From: JAQVEM01 sp964616545
Lineage (GTDB): Bacteria; Actinomycetota; Humimicrobiia; Humimicrobiales; Humimicrobiaceae
DNA length: 32,092 bases
NCBI GenBank assembly: GCA_964616545.1
Contig: CAZTUA010000021.1
Span: forward strand, 1-32,092
Direction of reading: 5' to 3'
The position numbers and the translations under genes are program-made. Position 1 is the stretch's first letter; each line of letters begins with the position of its first letter. Below are positions 31,924-32,092 of this stretch, piece by piece. Under the pieces are notes generated by a model that searched no databases, was not told the DNA's origin, and saw only the letters and a list, made by a program, of their open reading frames with translations.

Positions 31924-32092
31924 ATGCCAGACAATAATAAAATTTTAGAAATAAAAGATTTAAAAACTTATTTTTACACAGATGAGGGTGTTGTAAAAGC
32001 AGTTGATGGAATAAGTTTTGACTTAAAATATGGAGAAACTCTGGGTATAGTAGGAGAAACCGGTTCGGGGAAAAGTGTTACTGCTCTTTCTA
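31924..32092 (+). CDS. Peptide-type ABC transporter ATP-binding protein (DppD/OppD family), 3' truncated
   Basis: Only the first 56 codons are in the window. They read 'ILEIKDLKTYFYTDEGVVKA' and then 'VDGISFDLKYGETLGIVGE' leading into Walker A 'GETGSGKS' at residues 44-51, the start of an OppD/DppD-type ATPase. The signature and Walker B motifs lie beyond the right edge. It starts 45 bases after the OppC-like gene, with only a weak A-rich ribosome site, and continues the transporter operon. A second ATPase gene (DppF/OppF type) would be expected next, outside the window. Confidence 0.93.
   Translation, partial: MPDNNKILEIKDLKTYFYTDEGVVKAVDGISFDLKYGETLGIVGETGSGKSVTALS

Noticed and set aside
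1..32092. CRISPR arrays, insertion sequences, toxin-antitoxin or defence islands
   Set aside because: No spaced direct repeats, transposase-like frames, terminal inverted repeats or defence domains were found on either strand.

Overview
The window (32,092 bases, visibly AT-rich, Arg mostly AGA/AGG, Ile often ATA) is a dense bacterial chromosome segment. Every protein gene lies on the + strand; the only minus-strand gene is a tRNA-Leu. The block polA, rpsA (four S1 domains), coaE, uvrB, uvrA, uvrC, rapZ, then gap, pgk, tpiA, secG is a gene order familiar from Actinobacteria. The S1 protein also reads like actinobacterial S1. I infer a low-G+C, probably uncultured, deep-branching actinobacterial lineage. 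The affiliation is an inference from synteny and family resemblance; no tree was built.

Layout. 1-662: the 3' end of a cobalamin-mutase-like gene, cut by the window edge. 786-7273: histidine biosynthesis hisZ-hisG-hisB-hisH-hisA-hisF-hisIE followed by pfkA. hisD, hisC and a histidinol-phosphatase gene are absent from the cluster. 7376-7464 (minus): tRNA-Leu(CAA) with a near-consensus promoter. 7784-9337: a membrane PAS-GGDEF diguanylate cyclase. 9590-14628: polA, rpsA, coaE. 14672-21849: uvrB-uvrA-uvrC joined by ATGA overlaps, then a four-helix membrane protein overlapping the end of uvrC. 22021-22923: rapZ, without the yvcK and whiA genes that commonly follow it. 23146-28177: gap-pgk-tpiA-gpmI-secG. 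28279 to the right edge: a peptide/nickel-type ABC transporter (lipoprotein, two permeases, and the start of an ATPase).

Functionally the region covers the ring-building half of histidine synthesis, five glycolytic steps (PFK, GAPDH, PGK, TPI, PGM), nucleotide excision repair with Pol I, CoA synthesis, translation and export. No phage, transposon, CRISPR or defence system is visible. I found no obviously new multi-gene system.

The observations most worth following are at the level of expression signals. Two conserved genes (coaE and gpmI) have no ATG/GTG/TTG where homology and a Shine-Dalgarno sequence place the start; they appear to begin at ATA and ATC. A recurring extended -10 element, TGnTAwAAT, precedes hisZ, polA, gap and secG. 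Strong intercistronic hairpins lie between gap and pgk and between the transporter lipoprotein and permease genes. The tRNA-Leu has a C:C mismatch in its acceptor stem. Two possible micro-ORFs sit at the hisA and rpsA starts.
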